Assembly (NCBI GenBank): GCA_021777635.1
Contig: JAJYDI010000015.1
Location: 1 to 19,373 of the forward strand
Origin: Pseudomonadota bacterium
GTDB lineage: Bacteria > Pseudomonadota > Gammaproteobacteria > Xanthomonadales > Rhodanobacteraceae
Length of the DNA: 19,373 nucleotides
Direction of reading: 5' to 3'
This document shows, one piece after another, positions 1 through 8,810 of the stretch. The first letter of the stretch is position 1. Each line of letters begins with the position of its first letter. The notes below the pieces were generated by a model. It was given only the letters and a program-made list of their open reading frames with translations, had not been told where the DNA came from and did no database searches. The translations under genes were made by a program, and so were the position numbers.

Positions 1-1
1 C

Positions 2-1285
2 ACGCCCGCCGGCAGCAGCGCGCTCGACCTGTACCGCCAGGTGCTTGGGATCGATCCGCAGAACAGCGTGGCGCGCCGCGGCCTCGAACGGATCCAGCGC
101 GGCCTGCTGGACCGCGCGCTTTCCGCAGTGGCGCAGGATGATTTCGCCACCGCTGGCAGCGTTCTGGCACAGGCTGCGGCGATCCTTCCCGGCACGCAGC
201 AGCTGCAGAACGTGCAGGGCCAGATCGAGGGGCTGCGCCAGCAGCGGGCGCAGACGCTGCTGACACGGGCCAATTCGGCGATCGATGCCGGCGATCCGGC
301 GCTGGCCCAGCGGCTGGCGCAGCAGGCGCAGTCCATCAGTGCGGATGCGCCGGGGCTGGGCGATCTCGCCCGGCGCCTGCGCGACGCGCGCTTGTACGCC
401 AGCTACAAACCGGGGCAGCTGTTCGCCGACAACTTCCTCGACACCTCCGGCAGTGCGCCGGCGATGGTGGTGATCCCCGCCGGCAGCTTCGAGATGGGCG
501 CACGCGACGGCAGCAGCGGATTCCGAAGCGCCGAAGCACCCCAGCACGTGGTCCGCTTCGCCACCGGTTTCGCGCTCAGCCGCAGCGAGATCACCGTGGG
601 CCAGTTCCGCCAGTTCGTGCGTGCGACCGGCTATGTCACCGATTCCGAGCGCCTGGGCGGCGCCAACATCTACGACGATGCGAGCGGACGCATGCATGAC
701 GACGCGCAGGCCGGCTGGCGCGACGATTACCAGGGCCGACCCGCAGCCCCCGATCTGCCCGTGATCAACGTGTCCTGGAACGACGCCGAGGCCTACGTGC
801 ACTGGCTCTCGCAGGTCACCGGCAAGATCTATCGACTGCCCAGCGAAGCCGAGTACGAATACGCGATGCGCGGCGGCACCAGCACGGCCTACTGGTGGGG
901 CAACGCAAGCCCCGCCCGGGTGGTCGAGAATCTGGCCGGTTCGCGCGACCACTCGCCGACTGGCCGTTCCTGGGCCAATGCCTTCAAGGGTTACGGCGAC
1001 GGTTACTGGGGGCCGGCACCGGTGATGCATTTCCTGCCCAACCCGTTCGGGCTGTACGACATCGACGGCAACGTCTCGGAATGGACCGCGGATTGCTGGC
1101 ACGACAACTACGTGCGGGCACCACGCGATGGGACTGCCTGGATCAATCCGGGTTGCGCGCAGCATGTCGTGCGCGGCGGCTCCTGGGCCAGCTCGCCGGA
1201 GCAGGACCGTTCGGCCTATCGCATCGATGCCCCGGCGACGACCCGCAGCGCGCGCGTCGGCTTTCGTGTCGTCCGCCAACTCTGA
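2..1285 (+). CDS. TPR-like plus SUMF1/formylglycine-generating-enzyme-family protein (5' end outside window)
   Basis: The reading frame is open from base 2, so the gene starts before the window and only its last 427 residues are visible. The first part (about residues 1-130) is helical and repeat-like, with phrases such as ALDLYRQVLGIDPQN that are typical of TPR units. The second part (about 145-425) is an FGE-sulfatase (SUMF1) domain: MVVIPAGSFEMG, then the family-typical phrases INVSWNDAEAYVHWLS, YRLPSEAEYEYAMRGG, GLYDIDGNVSEW and a C-terminal VRGGSW...GFRVVR. Family members include formylglycine-generating enzymes, EgtB, PvdO and many kinase-associated or envelope proteins. The cysteine pair that real FGEs carry after the GGS motif is absent (GGSWASSPEQD), so sulfatase activation is unlikely. 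The missing N-terminus might hold a signal, a membrane anchor or a Ser/Thr kinase domain; I cannot tell which. The domain call is firm and the substrate is unknown. Confidence 0.85.
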   Translation, partial: TPAGSSALDLYRQVLGIDPQNSVARRGLERIQRGLLDRALSAVAQDDFATAGSVLAQAAAILPGTQQLQNVQGQIEGLRQQRAQTLLTRANSAIDAGDPALAQRLAQQAQSISADAPGLGDLARRLRDARLYASYKPGQLFADNFLDTSGSAPAMVVIPAGSFEMGARDGSSGFRSAEAPQHVVRFATGFALSRSEITVGQFRQFVRATGYVTDSERLGGANIYDDASGRMHDDAQAGWRDDYQGRPAAPDLPVINVSWNDAEAYVHWLSQVTGKIYRLPSEAEYEYAMRGGTSTAYWWGNASPARVVENLAGSRDHSPTGRSWANAFKGYGDGYWGPAPVMHFLPNPFGLYDIDGNVSEWTADCWHDNYVRAPRDGTAWINPGCAQHVVRGGSWASSPEQDRSAYRIDAPATTRSARVGFRVVRQL

Positions 1286-1332
1286 GCTCCGGACGCGGCG
1301 CGCGCGGCCATGGACTCGGGTCCGGAACGGAA

Positions 1333-1358
1333 TCGGGCCGCAACCCCGTGCGGCCCGA
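1333..1358 (+). terminator. Hairpin after the SUMF1-family gene
   Basis: A perfect 10-bp inverted repeat (TCGGGCCGCA / TGCGGCCCGA, 6-base loop) lies 48 bases past the stop codon. No T-run follows it on the + strand, so it may stabilise a 3' end or act with Rho rather than be a classic intrinsic terminator. A second, smaller hairpin (GCCGCA / TGCGGC, 3-base loop) follows at 1388-1402. I see no gene in the 271 bases between this gene and tsf. Confidence 0.45.
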
Positions 1359-1511
1359 CGAACCTCGCGCGGCGGGGCATCCTGCCTGCCGCATCCTGCG
1401 GCGCGCTGCGCGTGGCCTGCGCACCATGGCTGCTGATGCCACCCGCTGTCTGTCAGCGGCATGCAGCACGGCGTGTCGTCCGATGCCTACGACGCCACCG
1501 CCAGAAACGAC

Positions 1512-1536
1512 GAGGCCGCGACCCATGCGCGGCCTC
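1512..1536 (-). terminator. Terminator of the rpsB-tsf operon
   Basis: A perfect 9-bp stem (GAGGCCGCG / CGCGGCCTC, 7-base loop) starts 21 bases downstream of the tsf stop when read on the minus strand. It is followed by GTCGTTTCTGG, a weak T-tract. Position and strand suit an intrinsic terminator for rpsB-tsf. This implies that transcription does not continue into a pyrH gene, as it often does in relatives. Confidence 0.55.
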
Positions 1537-1556
1537 CCGATCCGGCGTCCGCGAAC

Positions 1557-2435
1557 TCAGGCCAAGCCGGCCTGCTTCATCACCTCGGCGGCGAAATCCT
1601 CTTCCTTTTTCTCGATGCCGTCGCCGACTGCAAGCCGCTGGAATCCGATCACCTCGGCACCGGCGGCCTTCATCGCCGCCTCGACGGTCTGCTCGGTGTT
1701 GAGGACATAGGGCTGGCCGTAAAGCGTGTTCTCGTTGACGATCTTGGCGATCTTGCCGGAGATGATCTTCTCGAGGATCGCGGCCGGCTTGGCCTTGTCC
1801 TTTTCCGGCATCTTGGCCAGCTCGATTTCCTTCTCCTTGGCGACGAACGCCGCCGGTACGTCAGCGGCCTTGTTATACGGGGGGTTCATGGCGGCCACAT
1901 GCATGGCCACGCCACGCGCCAGCTCTTCGCTGCCGCCCTTGAGTTCGACCAGCACGCCAATGCGCCCGCCGTGCACATAAGCCGCCACGGTGTTCGAGCT
2001 TTCCATGCGCGCCATGCGTCGCACCTGCACGTTCTCGCCGACCTTGGCGATCACCGCGGCACGTGCTTCCTCGACGGTTTCGCCGGAGGCCAGCTTGATC
2101 GCTTTCAGCGCCTCGGCATCCACGGCGTCGCTGGACAGGGCCGCCTTGGCGACGGCCGCGGCAAAGGCGAGGAAATGGTCGTCCTTGGCGACGAAGTCGG
2201 TCTCGGAGTTGATTTCGACCAGAACCGCGCGGCCGTCCTCGGCAGCGACCACGATGCGGCCTTCGGCAGCGATGCGGCCGGCCTTCTTGTCGGCCTTGGC
2301 CAGGCCCTGCTTGCGCAACCACTCGATCGCGGCGTCCATCTCGCCGCCGACCTCGGTGAGCGCCTTCTTGCATTCCATCATGCCGGCGCCGGAACGCTCG
2401 CGCAGCTCTTTGACCATCGGTGCGGAAATCTGCAT
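1557..2435 (-). CDS. tsf: Translation elongation factor Ts
   Basis: Product of 292 residues, close to the usual length of long-form EF-Ts (E. coli about 283). EF-Ts is the cytoplasmic nucleotide-exchange factor that regenerates EF-Tu-GTP from EF-Tu-GDP. Recognisable parts are the N-terminal UBA-like module ([38 protein letters not shown] cut at residues 7-44), the EF-Tu-contacting segment [10 protein letters not shown] at about residues 79-88, and the core with [12 protein letters not shown]. The start is the ATG at 2433-2435, preceded by an AGGA ribosome-binding site. The gene follows rpsB on the same strand after 57 bases, the standard rpsB-tsf pair. It ends near a hairpin terminator and converges with the upstream SUMF1-family gene. 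No pyrH follows it. Confidence 0.98.
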   Translation of the reverse strand: MQISAPMVKELRERSGAGMMECKKALTEVGGEMDAAIEWLRKQGLAKADKKAGRIAAEGRIVVAAEDGRAVLVEINSETDFVAKDDHFLAFAAAVAKAALSSDAVDAEALKAIKLASGETVEEARAAVIAKVGENVQVRRMARMESSNTVAAYVHGGRIGVLVELKGGSEELARGVAMHVAAMNPPYNKAADVPAAFVAKEKEIELAKMPEKDKAKPAAILEKIISGKIAKIVNENTLYGQPYVLNTEQTVEAAMKAAGAEVIGFQRLAVGDGIEKKEEDFAAEVMKQAGLA

Positions 2436-2492
2436 TGCGTGAATCCTCGTGCGTGACGACGCGCCGCCGTGCGACGCGCCGGATGCGGATGC

Positions 2493-3416
2493 CTACTCGC
2501 TCGCTTCAGGGGCGGGACCGGCGCTCGGGCCCGGGCCGGCAGCTGCGGCATCCCGGCTGTGACTGCCACCGCCGCTGGCGCGGGCAGCACGTGCACCACG
2601 CGGAGCGTCCTTCTTGCCCGGCGCGCGCCGCGGCGGCGCCTTGCGACGCGAGCCCTCCTCATCCCTGGCGACCGGGTTGCCCTCGGCGTCCAGTTCGACG
2701 AATTCGTCGCCGTCACCCTGGGCGGCAGCGGGCGAAGCGGCCTTGCCCTCGAGCACGGCATCGGCAGCGGCGCGCGCATAAAGCTGCACGGCGCGGATGG
2801 CGTCATCGTTGCCCGGGATGGCGTAGTCCACCAGCGCCGGGTCGTAATTGGTGTCGACCACCGCCACCACCGGAATGCCCAGCTTCTTGGCTTCCAGCAC
2901 GGCGATGTTCTCGTGACCGATGTCGATCACGAACAAGGCATCGGGGAGCCGATTCATGTTCTTGATGCCACCCAGGGACTTCTGCAGCTTGTCGCGCTCG
3001 CGACGACGCGCCAGCACCTCGTGCTTGACCAGCTTGTCGAAGCTGCCGTCGGTCTCCGCGGCCTCAAGTTCCTTCAGCCGCGACACCGACTGCTTGACGG
3101 TACGGAAGTTGGTGAGCATGCCGCCCAGCCAGCGCTGCGAGACGTAGGGCATGCCGCAGCGCTGCGCCTCGACCTCGATCGCCTCGCGCGCCGAACGCTT
3201 GGTGCCGACGAACAGCACCGACCCGCGCTTCTGGGCCAGGCCGGAGAGATAGTTCATGGCGTCGCCGAACAGCGGCAGCGTCTTCTCGAGATTGATGATG
3301 TGAATCCTGCCGCGTGCGCCGAAGATGTACGGTGCCATCTTCGGATTCCAGTAACGGGTCTGGTGACCGAAATGGACGCCCGCTTCGAGCATCTGACGCA
3401 TGGTGACCTGAGGCAT
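2493..3416 (-). CDS. rpsB: 30S ribosomal protein S2 with an extended C-terminal tail
   Basis: The start chosen is the ATG at 3414-3416 ([19 protein letters not shown]), because AAGGAG sits six bases upstream and S2 proteins begin this way; an in-frame ATG at 3494 would add 26 unrelated residues. The product has 307 residues. The S2 core (about 1-225) is typical: [43 protein letters not shown], and [12 protein letters not shown]...IPGNDDA. E. coli S2 has about 241 residues. Here some 70 extra residues follow: first acidic ([22 protein letters not shown], about 235-255), then basic and Pro/Ala/Gly/Arg-rich (about 257-282), ending in a low-complexity Gly/Ala/Pro stretch. S2 is a surface protein of the small subunit bound late in assembly and helps to hold S1. 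In gammaproteobacteria S2 is known to repress its own operon through the rpsB leader. Confidence 0.97.
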   Translation of the reverse strand: MPQVTMRQMLEAGVHFGHQTRYWNPKMAPYIFGARGRIHIINLEKTLPLFGDAMNYLSGLAQKRGSVLFVGTKRSAREAIEVEAQRCGMPYVSQRWLGGMLTNFRTVKQSVSRLKELEAAETDGSFDKLVKHEVLARRRERDKLQKSLGGIKNMNRLPDALFVIDIGHENIAVLEAKKLGIPVVAVVDTNYDPALVDYAIPGNDDAIRAVQLYARAAADAVLEGKAASPAAAQGDGDEFVELDAEGNPVARDEEGSRRKAPPRRAPGKKDAPRGARAARASGGGSHSRDAAAAGPGPSAGPAPEASE

Positions 3417-3616
3417 GGTGAACTCCTTGCTGGATCCCTGGGATCCGGGGGTTGGGACCTCCACGCATCCCCGTCGCCGACCCCGCCGCGGCATCCGGGC
3501 ACCATGCTCGCGGGGCGAGGCATGGCGGACCGGAACGGCGGCAAGGCACCCCGGAAACGGTGCCGATGCGTGTGCGGATTGGGGCGGTTGCCCCCGCGAT
3601 CGTGCCGCGGCGCGGT

Positions 3617-3622
3617 TACAAT
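3617..3622 (+). promoter_or_regulatory. Possible -10 box for map
   Basis: TACAAT lies about 105 bases before the map start. No good -35 hexamer sits at the correct distance (the nearest candidate, TTGCCC at 3588-3593, is 23 bases away), so this is a weak call. If it is used, the map transcript would start near 3629 and overlap the 5' end of the rpsB transcript on the other strand. Confidence 0.25.
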
Positions 3623-3673
3623 CGCGTGTGCTTCGCGATGGCGGGCATCACCCCGCCTTCGCAAATCCTTGAA

Positions 3674-3703
3674 ATGATAGCCTGCCGGACCCAGTCCGGA
3701 CAA
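3674..3703 (-). promoter_or_regulatory. Predicted sigma-70 promoter of rpsB-tsf
   Basis: Read on the minus strand, TTGTCC (3698-3703, 4 of 6 matches to the -35 consensus) and TATCAT (3674-3679, 5 of 6 matches to the -10 consensus) are separated by 18 bases. Transcription would start near 3667, leaving a leader of about 250 bases before the rpsB start codon. This is the best match to a promoter in the divergent region, and it points the right way. Confidence 0.5.
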
Positions 3704-3727
3704 GCTGCCGCAACGGAAACCGTGCTC

Positions 3728-4495
3728 ATGCCCGTCACCTTCAAGACCGCAGAAGAGATCGAGAAGATGCGCACCGCCGGACGCCTCGCCGCCGAGGTGC
3801 TGGCGCTGCTCGTCCCGCACGTGCGTCCTGGCGTGACCACCGAGGAGATCGACCGCATCGCCCACGACCACATCGTCAACGTGCAGGGCGCGGTACCGGC
3901 CAACGTCGGCTATCGCGGCTTCCCCAAGACCCTGTGCACCTCGGTCAATCACGTCATCTGCCACGGGATTCCCAGCCCGGGCAAGACGCTGCGCGATGGG
4001 GACATCGTCAACATCGATGTCACCGTGATCAAGGACGGGTTCCACGGTGACACCAGCCGCATGTACTGCGTCGGCCAGCCGCCGACCCTGGCGCGCCGGC
4101 TGATGGACACTGCCTACGAGGCGATGATGCTGGGTATCGCCGAAGTGCGCCCGGGCGCGACCCTGGGGGATATCGGCCATGCCATCCAGAAGCACGCCGA
4201 GGGCGCCGGGTTCTCGGTCGTGCGCGAATACTGCGGCCACGGTATCGGCCGCGTCTATCACGAGGATCCGCAGGTGCTGCACTACGGCAAGCCCGGCACC
4301 GGCCTGCGCATCGAGAAGGGCATGGTGTTCACGGTCGAGCCGATGATCAACGCCGGCAAGCCGCACACGCGCCTGCTGCCCGACGGCTGGACCGTGGTCA
4401 CCAAGGACCACTCGCTCTCGGCGCAGTGGGAACATACCGTGGCGGTCACCGAGACCGGCTTCGAGATCCTCACGCCCTGGCCCGACGCGGCCTGA
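3728..4495 (+). CDS. map: Methionine aminopeptidase, type I
   Basis: Product of 255 residues (E. coli 264) that removes the N-terminal methionine from nascent proteins in the cytoplasm. All five dimetal ligands fall at the same numbers as in the E. coli enzyme: Asp97 (NIDVT), Asp108 (GDTSR), His171 (CGHGIG), Glu204 (FTVEPMI) and Glu235 (WEHT). The substrate-side His79 (VICHG) is also present. The start is the ATG at 3728 (MPVTFKTAEEIEKM). A GTG two codons earlier (3722) is in frame and could serve instead, as the Shine-Dalgarno is poor (CGGAAA). The long open frame upstream to 3452 does not look like protein of this family. The gene is divergent from rpsB and lies 5 bases from glnD, the usual gammaproteobacterial order. 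Confidence 0.98.
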   Translation: MPVTFKTAEEIEKMRTAGRLAAEVLALLVPHVRPGVTTEEIDRIAHDHIVNVQGAVPANVGYRGFPKTLCTSVNHVICHGIPSPGKTLRDGDIVNIDVTVIKDGFHGDTSRMYCVGQPPTLARRLMDTAYEAMMLGIAEVRPGATLGDIGHAIQKHAEGAGFSVVREYCGHGIGRVYHEDPQVLHYGKPGTGLRIEKGMVFTVEPMINAGKPHTRLLPDGWTVVTKDHSLSAQWEHTVAVTETGFEILTPWPDAA

Positions 4496-4500
4496 CGGCG

Positions 4501-7153
4501 ATGGACCCTGCGGCACGCGCGCCGCCGCTGCCGCGCCTGCCGGCCGCGGTTCCGCGCTCGGGCGTCTCGGCGCAGGCGCGTCTCGCCCTGCGCCAGCTGC
4601 TGACGGATGACGCGCGCGACCTGGCGGCCTGCTTCGATCATGGCGCCGATGCCACGGCCTTGGCGGCACGCCGCGCCCGGCTGGTCGAACAGGTGGTCGC
4701 GCACGCGTGGACCGCCTGTCTCGGCGAGCCTGCCTCGCTGGCGCTGTATGCGGTCGGCGGCTTTGGCCGCGGCCTGCTGTTCCCCTGCTCCGACGTCGAT
4801 CTGCTGGCGCTGGCCGGCGATGTTGTCGCACCGCATGCGCGCGGCATCGAGGCGTTGATCGCCTGCCTGTGGGACATCGGCCTCAAGCCCGGCCATGCGT
4901 TGCGCGATCCGGCCCGGTGCCGGGCGCTGGCCGCCACCGATGTCAGTGTGTACACCAGCCTGCTGGATGCGCGGCGCATCGCCGGCGACGCGGGCCTCGA
5001 TGCCACCCTGCAGGCCCTGCGCGACGATCCTGCCCTGTGGCCGCCCGCGACCTTTCTCGCCGCCAAGCGCGCCGAGCAGGCCGACCGCCATGCACGCCGC
5101 GGCGACACGGTGCAGAACCTCGAGCCCGATCTGAAGGATGGCCCCGGCGGGCTGCGCACGCTGGATCTGCTGCGCTGGCTGGGCGCCCGTCTCGCCGGCG
5201 CGCCGGACTTTTCCGCGCTGATCGCGGCGGGCCTGCTCGATCCGGCCGAAGGCGCCGCGCTGGAAGCCGCCGAAGCGGTCCTGCGCCGCGACCGCACCGC
5301 GCTGCACCTCGCCGCTGGGCGCGCCGAGGAGCGTCTGCTGTTCGATCATCAGCGCGCGTTGGCGGAGCGCCTCGGCTTCCGCGAGGAGCATGCGGGAAAC
5401 CTCGCCGTCGAGCAGTTCATGCAAGCCTACTATCGCGCCGCCGGCAGCATCGAGCGGCTGGGCGCGCAGATCATCGAGCGCATGGACGAGCGCCTGCATC
5501 CGCTGCCGCCCGCGCAGCCGCTGGATGCCGAGTTCCAGCGCCGCGGCACGCGCATCGAATCATGCGATCCGGCGCTGTTCGAACGCGATCCATCGGCACT
5601 GGTGCGCTTGTTCGCGGCCGCAGCCCGACACCAGGACATCGACGGCTGCAGCGCGGACGCCATGCGCGCCGTGCAGCGCGCGCTGGCGATTCACGGCGCC
5701 GCACTGGCCGGGCATTCCGGCACGCTGGCGGCATTCCGCGCCCTGCTGGGGAATGGAGCAGCCGCCGTGCCGGCACTGATCGAGATGAACCGCCAGCGCG
5801 TGCTCGGCGCACTGCTGCCGGCGTTCGCGCGCGTCGCCGGACGCATGCAGTACGACCTGTTCCACGTCTATACCGTGGATGAGCACACGCTGCGGGTGCT
5901 GCGTCAACTCGCGCGCTTTGCCGATCCGGGCGCGCATGCCGAGTTTCCGCTGGCCTGCGAGCGTTTCGCCCGGCTGGAGCGTGCCGATCTGCTGCTGCTC
6001 GCGGCGCTGTTCCACGACATCGCCAAGGGTCGCGGCGGCGATCACAGCGAGCTCGGCGCCGACGAGGCACGCGCCTTCGGTGCGCGCTTGGGGCTGCCCG
6101 GCAGCGAGATCGAGCGCGTCGCCTGGTTGGTACGCCATCACCTGCTGCTGAGCGTCACCGCGCAGCGCCAGGACATCAGCGACCCCGACGTGGTGCGCCG
6201 ATTCGCCACGCAGGTCGGCAACGCCGAGCGCCTCGACGAGCTCTACCTGCTGACCGTCGCCGACATCATTGGCACCAGCCCCAAGCTGTGGAACGCCTGG
6301 AAGGACCGCCTGCTGGCCGATCTCTATCTCGCCGCGCGCGAGCGATTGCAGGGCGAGGCATCGGTACCGGTTGACGCTGACGCCAGCACGCGCGATGCGA
6401 AGGCCCGGGCGCTCAGGCTTCTGACCGCGGCGGGCGCTGCCGATGCAGCCGTTGCCGGCATCTGGGCGCAGTGGCCGGCGGCGAGTTTTCTGCGCCAGCG
6501 GCCGGCGCAGATCGCCTGGCAGACCCAGGCGCTGCTGCACGCCGGCGGCTCGCTGCCGGTGGTGGCGGTCCTGCCGCATTCGGTGCGCGGCGCCAGCGAG
6601 GCCTTCGTCTGCGCGCCCGATCGCGACGGCCTGTTCGCGGCGATCACCGCCACCTTCGAACGCCTGCGCTTCGGCGTCCAGGAAGCCCGCGTGCTCGGCA
6701 CCCGCGATGGGCTGGCGCTCGACAGCTTTCTGCTGCTCGACCGTGATACGCAGGCGGCGGCGACTGCGGAGCGCGCCGAGGAGCTGCGCCGGCGGCTGCT
6801 GGCCGCGCTCGCCGATCCGCTGCGGGTACGCGCGCCACGGCACGCGCCGCAGCGGCGGTTGCGCCATTTCCAGCGCGCACCGCGCATCGAGTTCAACGCC
6901 ACCGCCGGCGGGCGCACGCAGCTGGCGCTGGTGTGTACCGATCGGCCGGGCCTGCTGGCTGACGTCGCCCAGGCCTTCCGCGTCGCCGGTGTCCGCGTGC
7001 ATGATGCCCGCATCGCGACGTTCGGTGAGCGCGCGGAGGACTTCTTCGAACTCACCGATGCCGCCGATCGCGCGCTCGATGCCGCCCTGCAGCGGGCATT
7101 GAACGCGGCGTTGCATGAGCGCCTTGATCCTTCCGCCGCCCCGAGTCCGAGCC

Positions 7154-7167
<14 letters not shown>
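4501..7167 (+). CDS. glnD: Bifunctional PII uridylyltransferase / uridylyl-removing enzyme
   Basis: Product of 888 residues, almost exactly the E. coli length (890). GlnD senses glutamine: it adds UMP to PII proteins when glutamine is low and removes it when glutamine is high, so controlling glutamine synthetase and the NtrB/NtrC system. The nucleotidyltransferase motif [17 protein letters not shown] is at residues 86-102, with the metal-binding aspartates at 98 and 100. The HD hydrolase domain has [14 protein letters not shown] with His505/Asp506. Two ACT domains follow, starting near 699 ([16 protein letters not shown]) and 808 ([15 protein letters not shown]); these bind glutamine. The start is the ATG at 4501, five bases after map; the open frame upstream overlaps map and is not used. 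The 3' end overlaps dapD by 14 bases, suggesting coupled translation. Confidence 0.98.
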
Positions 7168-7978
<811 letters not shown>

Positions 7979-8024
7979 GAACGCGCCGTCTGCGGTGCAT
8001 CGCGGTACCACCCAAGACACGGCC

Positions 8025-8375
8025 ATGATCACCGAACTTTACGGACTGGAACGTTGCGGCACCTGCGCCAAGGCCCGCGACTGGCTGGGCGCGCGCGCGA
8101 TCGAATTCCGCTTCACGGATTATCGCGACCATCCGATTCCGCCAGCCACGCTCAGGACCTGGGCACAGGCGCTCGGCTGGGGAAAGCTGGTCAACCGCGC
8201 CAGCACCACCTGGCGCGGTCTCAGCGATGCACAGAAGGCGGCGTCGAGCGATGCCGAATGGCTCGCGCTGATCGAGGCCTTTCCGACCCTGGTCAAGCGG
8301 CCGGTCGTGGTCCGCGACGGCAGGGTCAGCGTCGGCTTCAGCGACAAGACCTTCGCCGAGCGTTTCGGAGGCTGA
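8025..8375 (+). CDS. ArsC/Spx-family thioredoxin-fold protein (YffB-like), first copy
   Basis: Product of 116 residues (E. coli YffB 118). The ArsC/Spx family has a thioredoxin fold; a few members reduce arsenate, but YffB-type proteins are largely uncharacterised and are commonly found beside dap genes. Seen here: beta-strand ELYGL, then C11-G-T-C14 at the head of helix 1 (CGTCAKARDWL), a helical middle with TWRGLSDAQK, and the conserved C-terminal LVKRPVVVRDGRVSVGFSDKTFAERF with K91-R92-P93. The ATG at 8025 is chosen because the family begins just before the first beta strand; the open frame extends back to 7926, inside dapD. The gene sits 46 bases after dapD and 4 bases before a second copy. 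Arsenate reductase activity should not be assumed. Confidence 0.9.
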   Translation: MITELYGLERCGTCAKARDWLGARAIEFRFTDYRDHPIPPATLRTWAQALGWGKLVNRASTTWRGLSDAQKAASSDAEWLALIEAFPTLVKRPVVVRDGRVSVGFSDKTFAERFGG

Positions 8376-8379
8376 GCGC

Positions 8380-8739
8380 GTGCGCCTGACCCTGTACGGA
8401 CTTGTCGCCTGCGATACCTGCGGCAAGGCGCAACGCTGGCTGCAGCGCTTTGGGCACGAGTGTGACTTTGTCGATCTCGCCGCCGTGCGCCCGGATGTCG
8501 GCACCCTGCTTGCCTGGGCTGCCGCCGCGGGCGGCTGGGAGGCACTGGTGGATCGCGGCGGGTCGGCCTGGCAGCGCCTGCTGCCGGCACGCCGCCGTCC
8601 CGCCAGTGATCCCGAATGGACCCTGCTGATCCGCGAACACCCCGCCGTGTTGCGGCATCCGCTGGCGTGGTCCGACGATGGCCGCATCGGTCTCGGCTTC
8701 AGCGGCGGCCAGTACGAACAGCGCTACGGCAAGTCCTGA
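8380..8739 (+). CDS. ArsC/Spx-family thioredoxin-fold protein, second and divergent copy
   Basis: Product of 119 residues beginning at a GTG (8380), four bases after the stop of the first copy. It aligns end to end with that copy: LTLYGL, C11-D-T-C14 (CDTCGKAQRWL), DRGGSAWQRL against NRASTTWRGL, SDPEWTLLI against SDAEWLALI, and a C-terminal DGRIGLGFS matching DGRVSVGFS. The conserved KRP of the family has become RHP (Arg92-His93-Pro94), so the anion-binding arginine is out of place or lost. The most economical reading is tandem duplication followed by divergence, with the second copy under relaxed or altered selection. It is the last gene of the map-glnD-dapD run and a hairpin terminator follows. 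Function unknown. Confidence 0.85.
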   Translation: MRLTLYGLVACDTCGKAQRWLQRFGHECDFVDLAAVRPDVGTLLAWAAAAGGWEALVDRGGSAWQRLLPARRRPASDPEWTLLIREHPAVLRHPLAWSDDGRIGLGFSGGQYEQRYGKS

Positions 8740-8781
8740 CGGGAGACGTCCGCTCGCGCCGGGCCGCCGCCGGGGATGGGC

Positions 8782-8806
8782 GGATTCTCCGGCAAGCCCG
8801 GAATCC
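8782..8806 (+). terminator. Terminator of the map-glnD-dapD-arsC run
   Basis: Arms GGATT...CCGG and CCGG...AATCC pair as 9 bp with a two-base bulge and a 5-base loop, 42 bases after the stop of the second ArsC-like gene. A short T-tract (GCGTTTAC) follows. The promoter of the SPFH gene begins immediately downstream. Confidence 0.5.
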
Positions 8807-8810
8807 GGCG

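Larger units (their letters stand above)
3417..3727. promoter_or_regulatory. Shared rpsB/map control region and long rpsB leader
   Basis: These 311 bases separate the divergent rpsB and map genes and hold no gene that I can support. They contain a likely rpsB promoter, a possible map -10 box, a near-perfect hairpin at 3635-3662 (11-bp arms with one mismatch, 6-base loop), and a 15-base dyad at 3432-3446 made of two GGATCC sites separated by CTG, just upstream of the rpsB Shine-Dalgarno. If the promoter call is right, the rpsB message has a leader of about 250 bases. That is long enough to hold the S2 autoregulatory structure known in gammaproteobacteria, although I could not match that structure base by base. 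Confidence 0.55.

Noticed and set aside
2..1285. Sulfatase-activating enzyme working with the sulfotransferase in the window
   Set aside because: The FGE cysteines are missing, the two genes are more than 10 kb apart, and sulfatase activation is not connected to sulfotransferases.
1461..2456. 331-residue plus-strand open frame opposite tsf
   Set aside because: tsf on the other strand is unmistakable; the plus-strand frame is His/Leu/Gly-rich with no family features, as expected of an antisense frame in very GC-rich coding DNA.
8025..8739. Arsenic resistance operon
   Set aside because: There is no arsR, arsB or acr3 gene; both proteins are of the YffB/Spx-like branch, commonly found next to dap genes.
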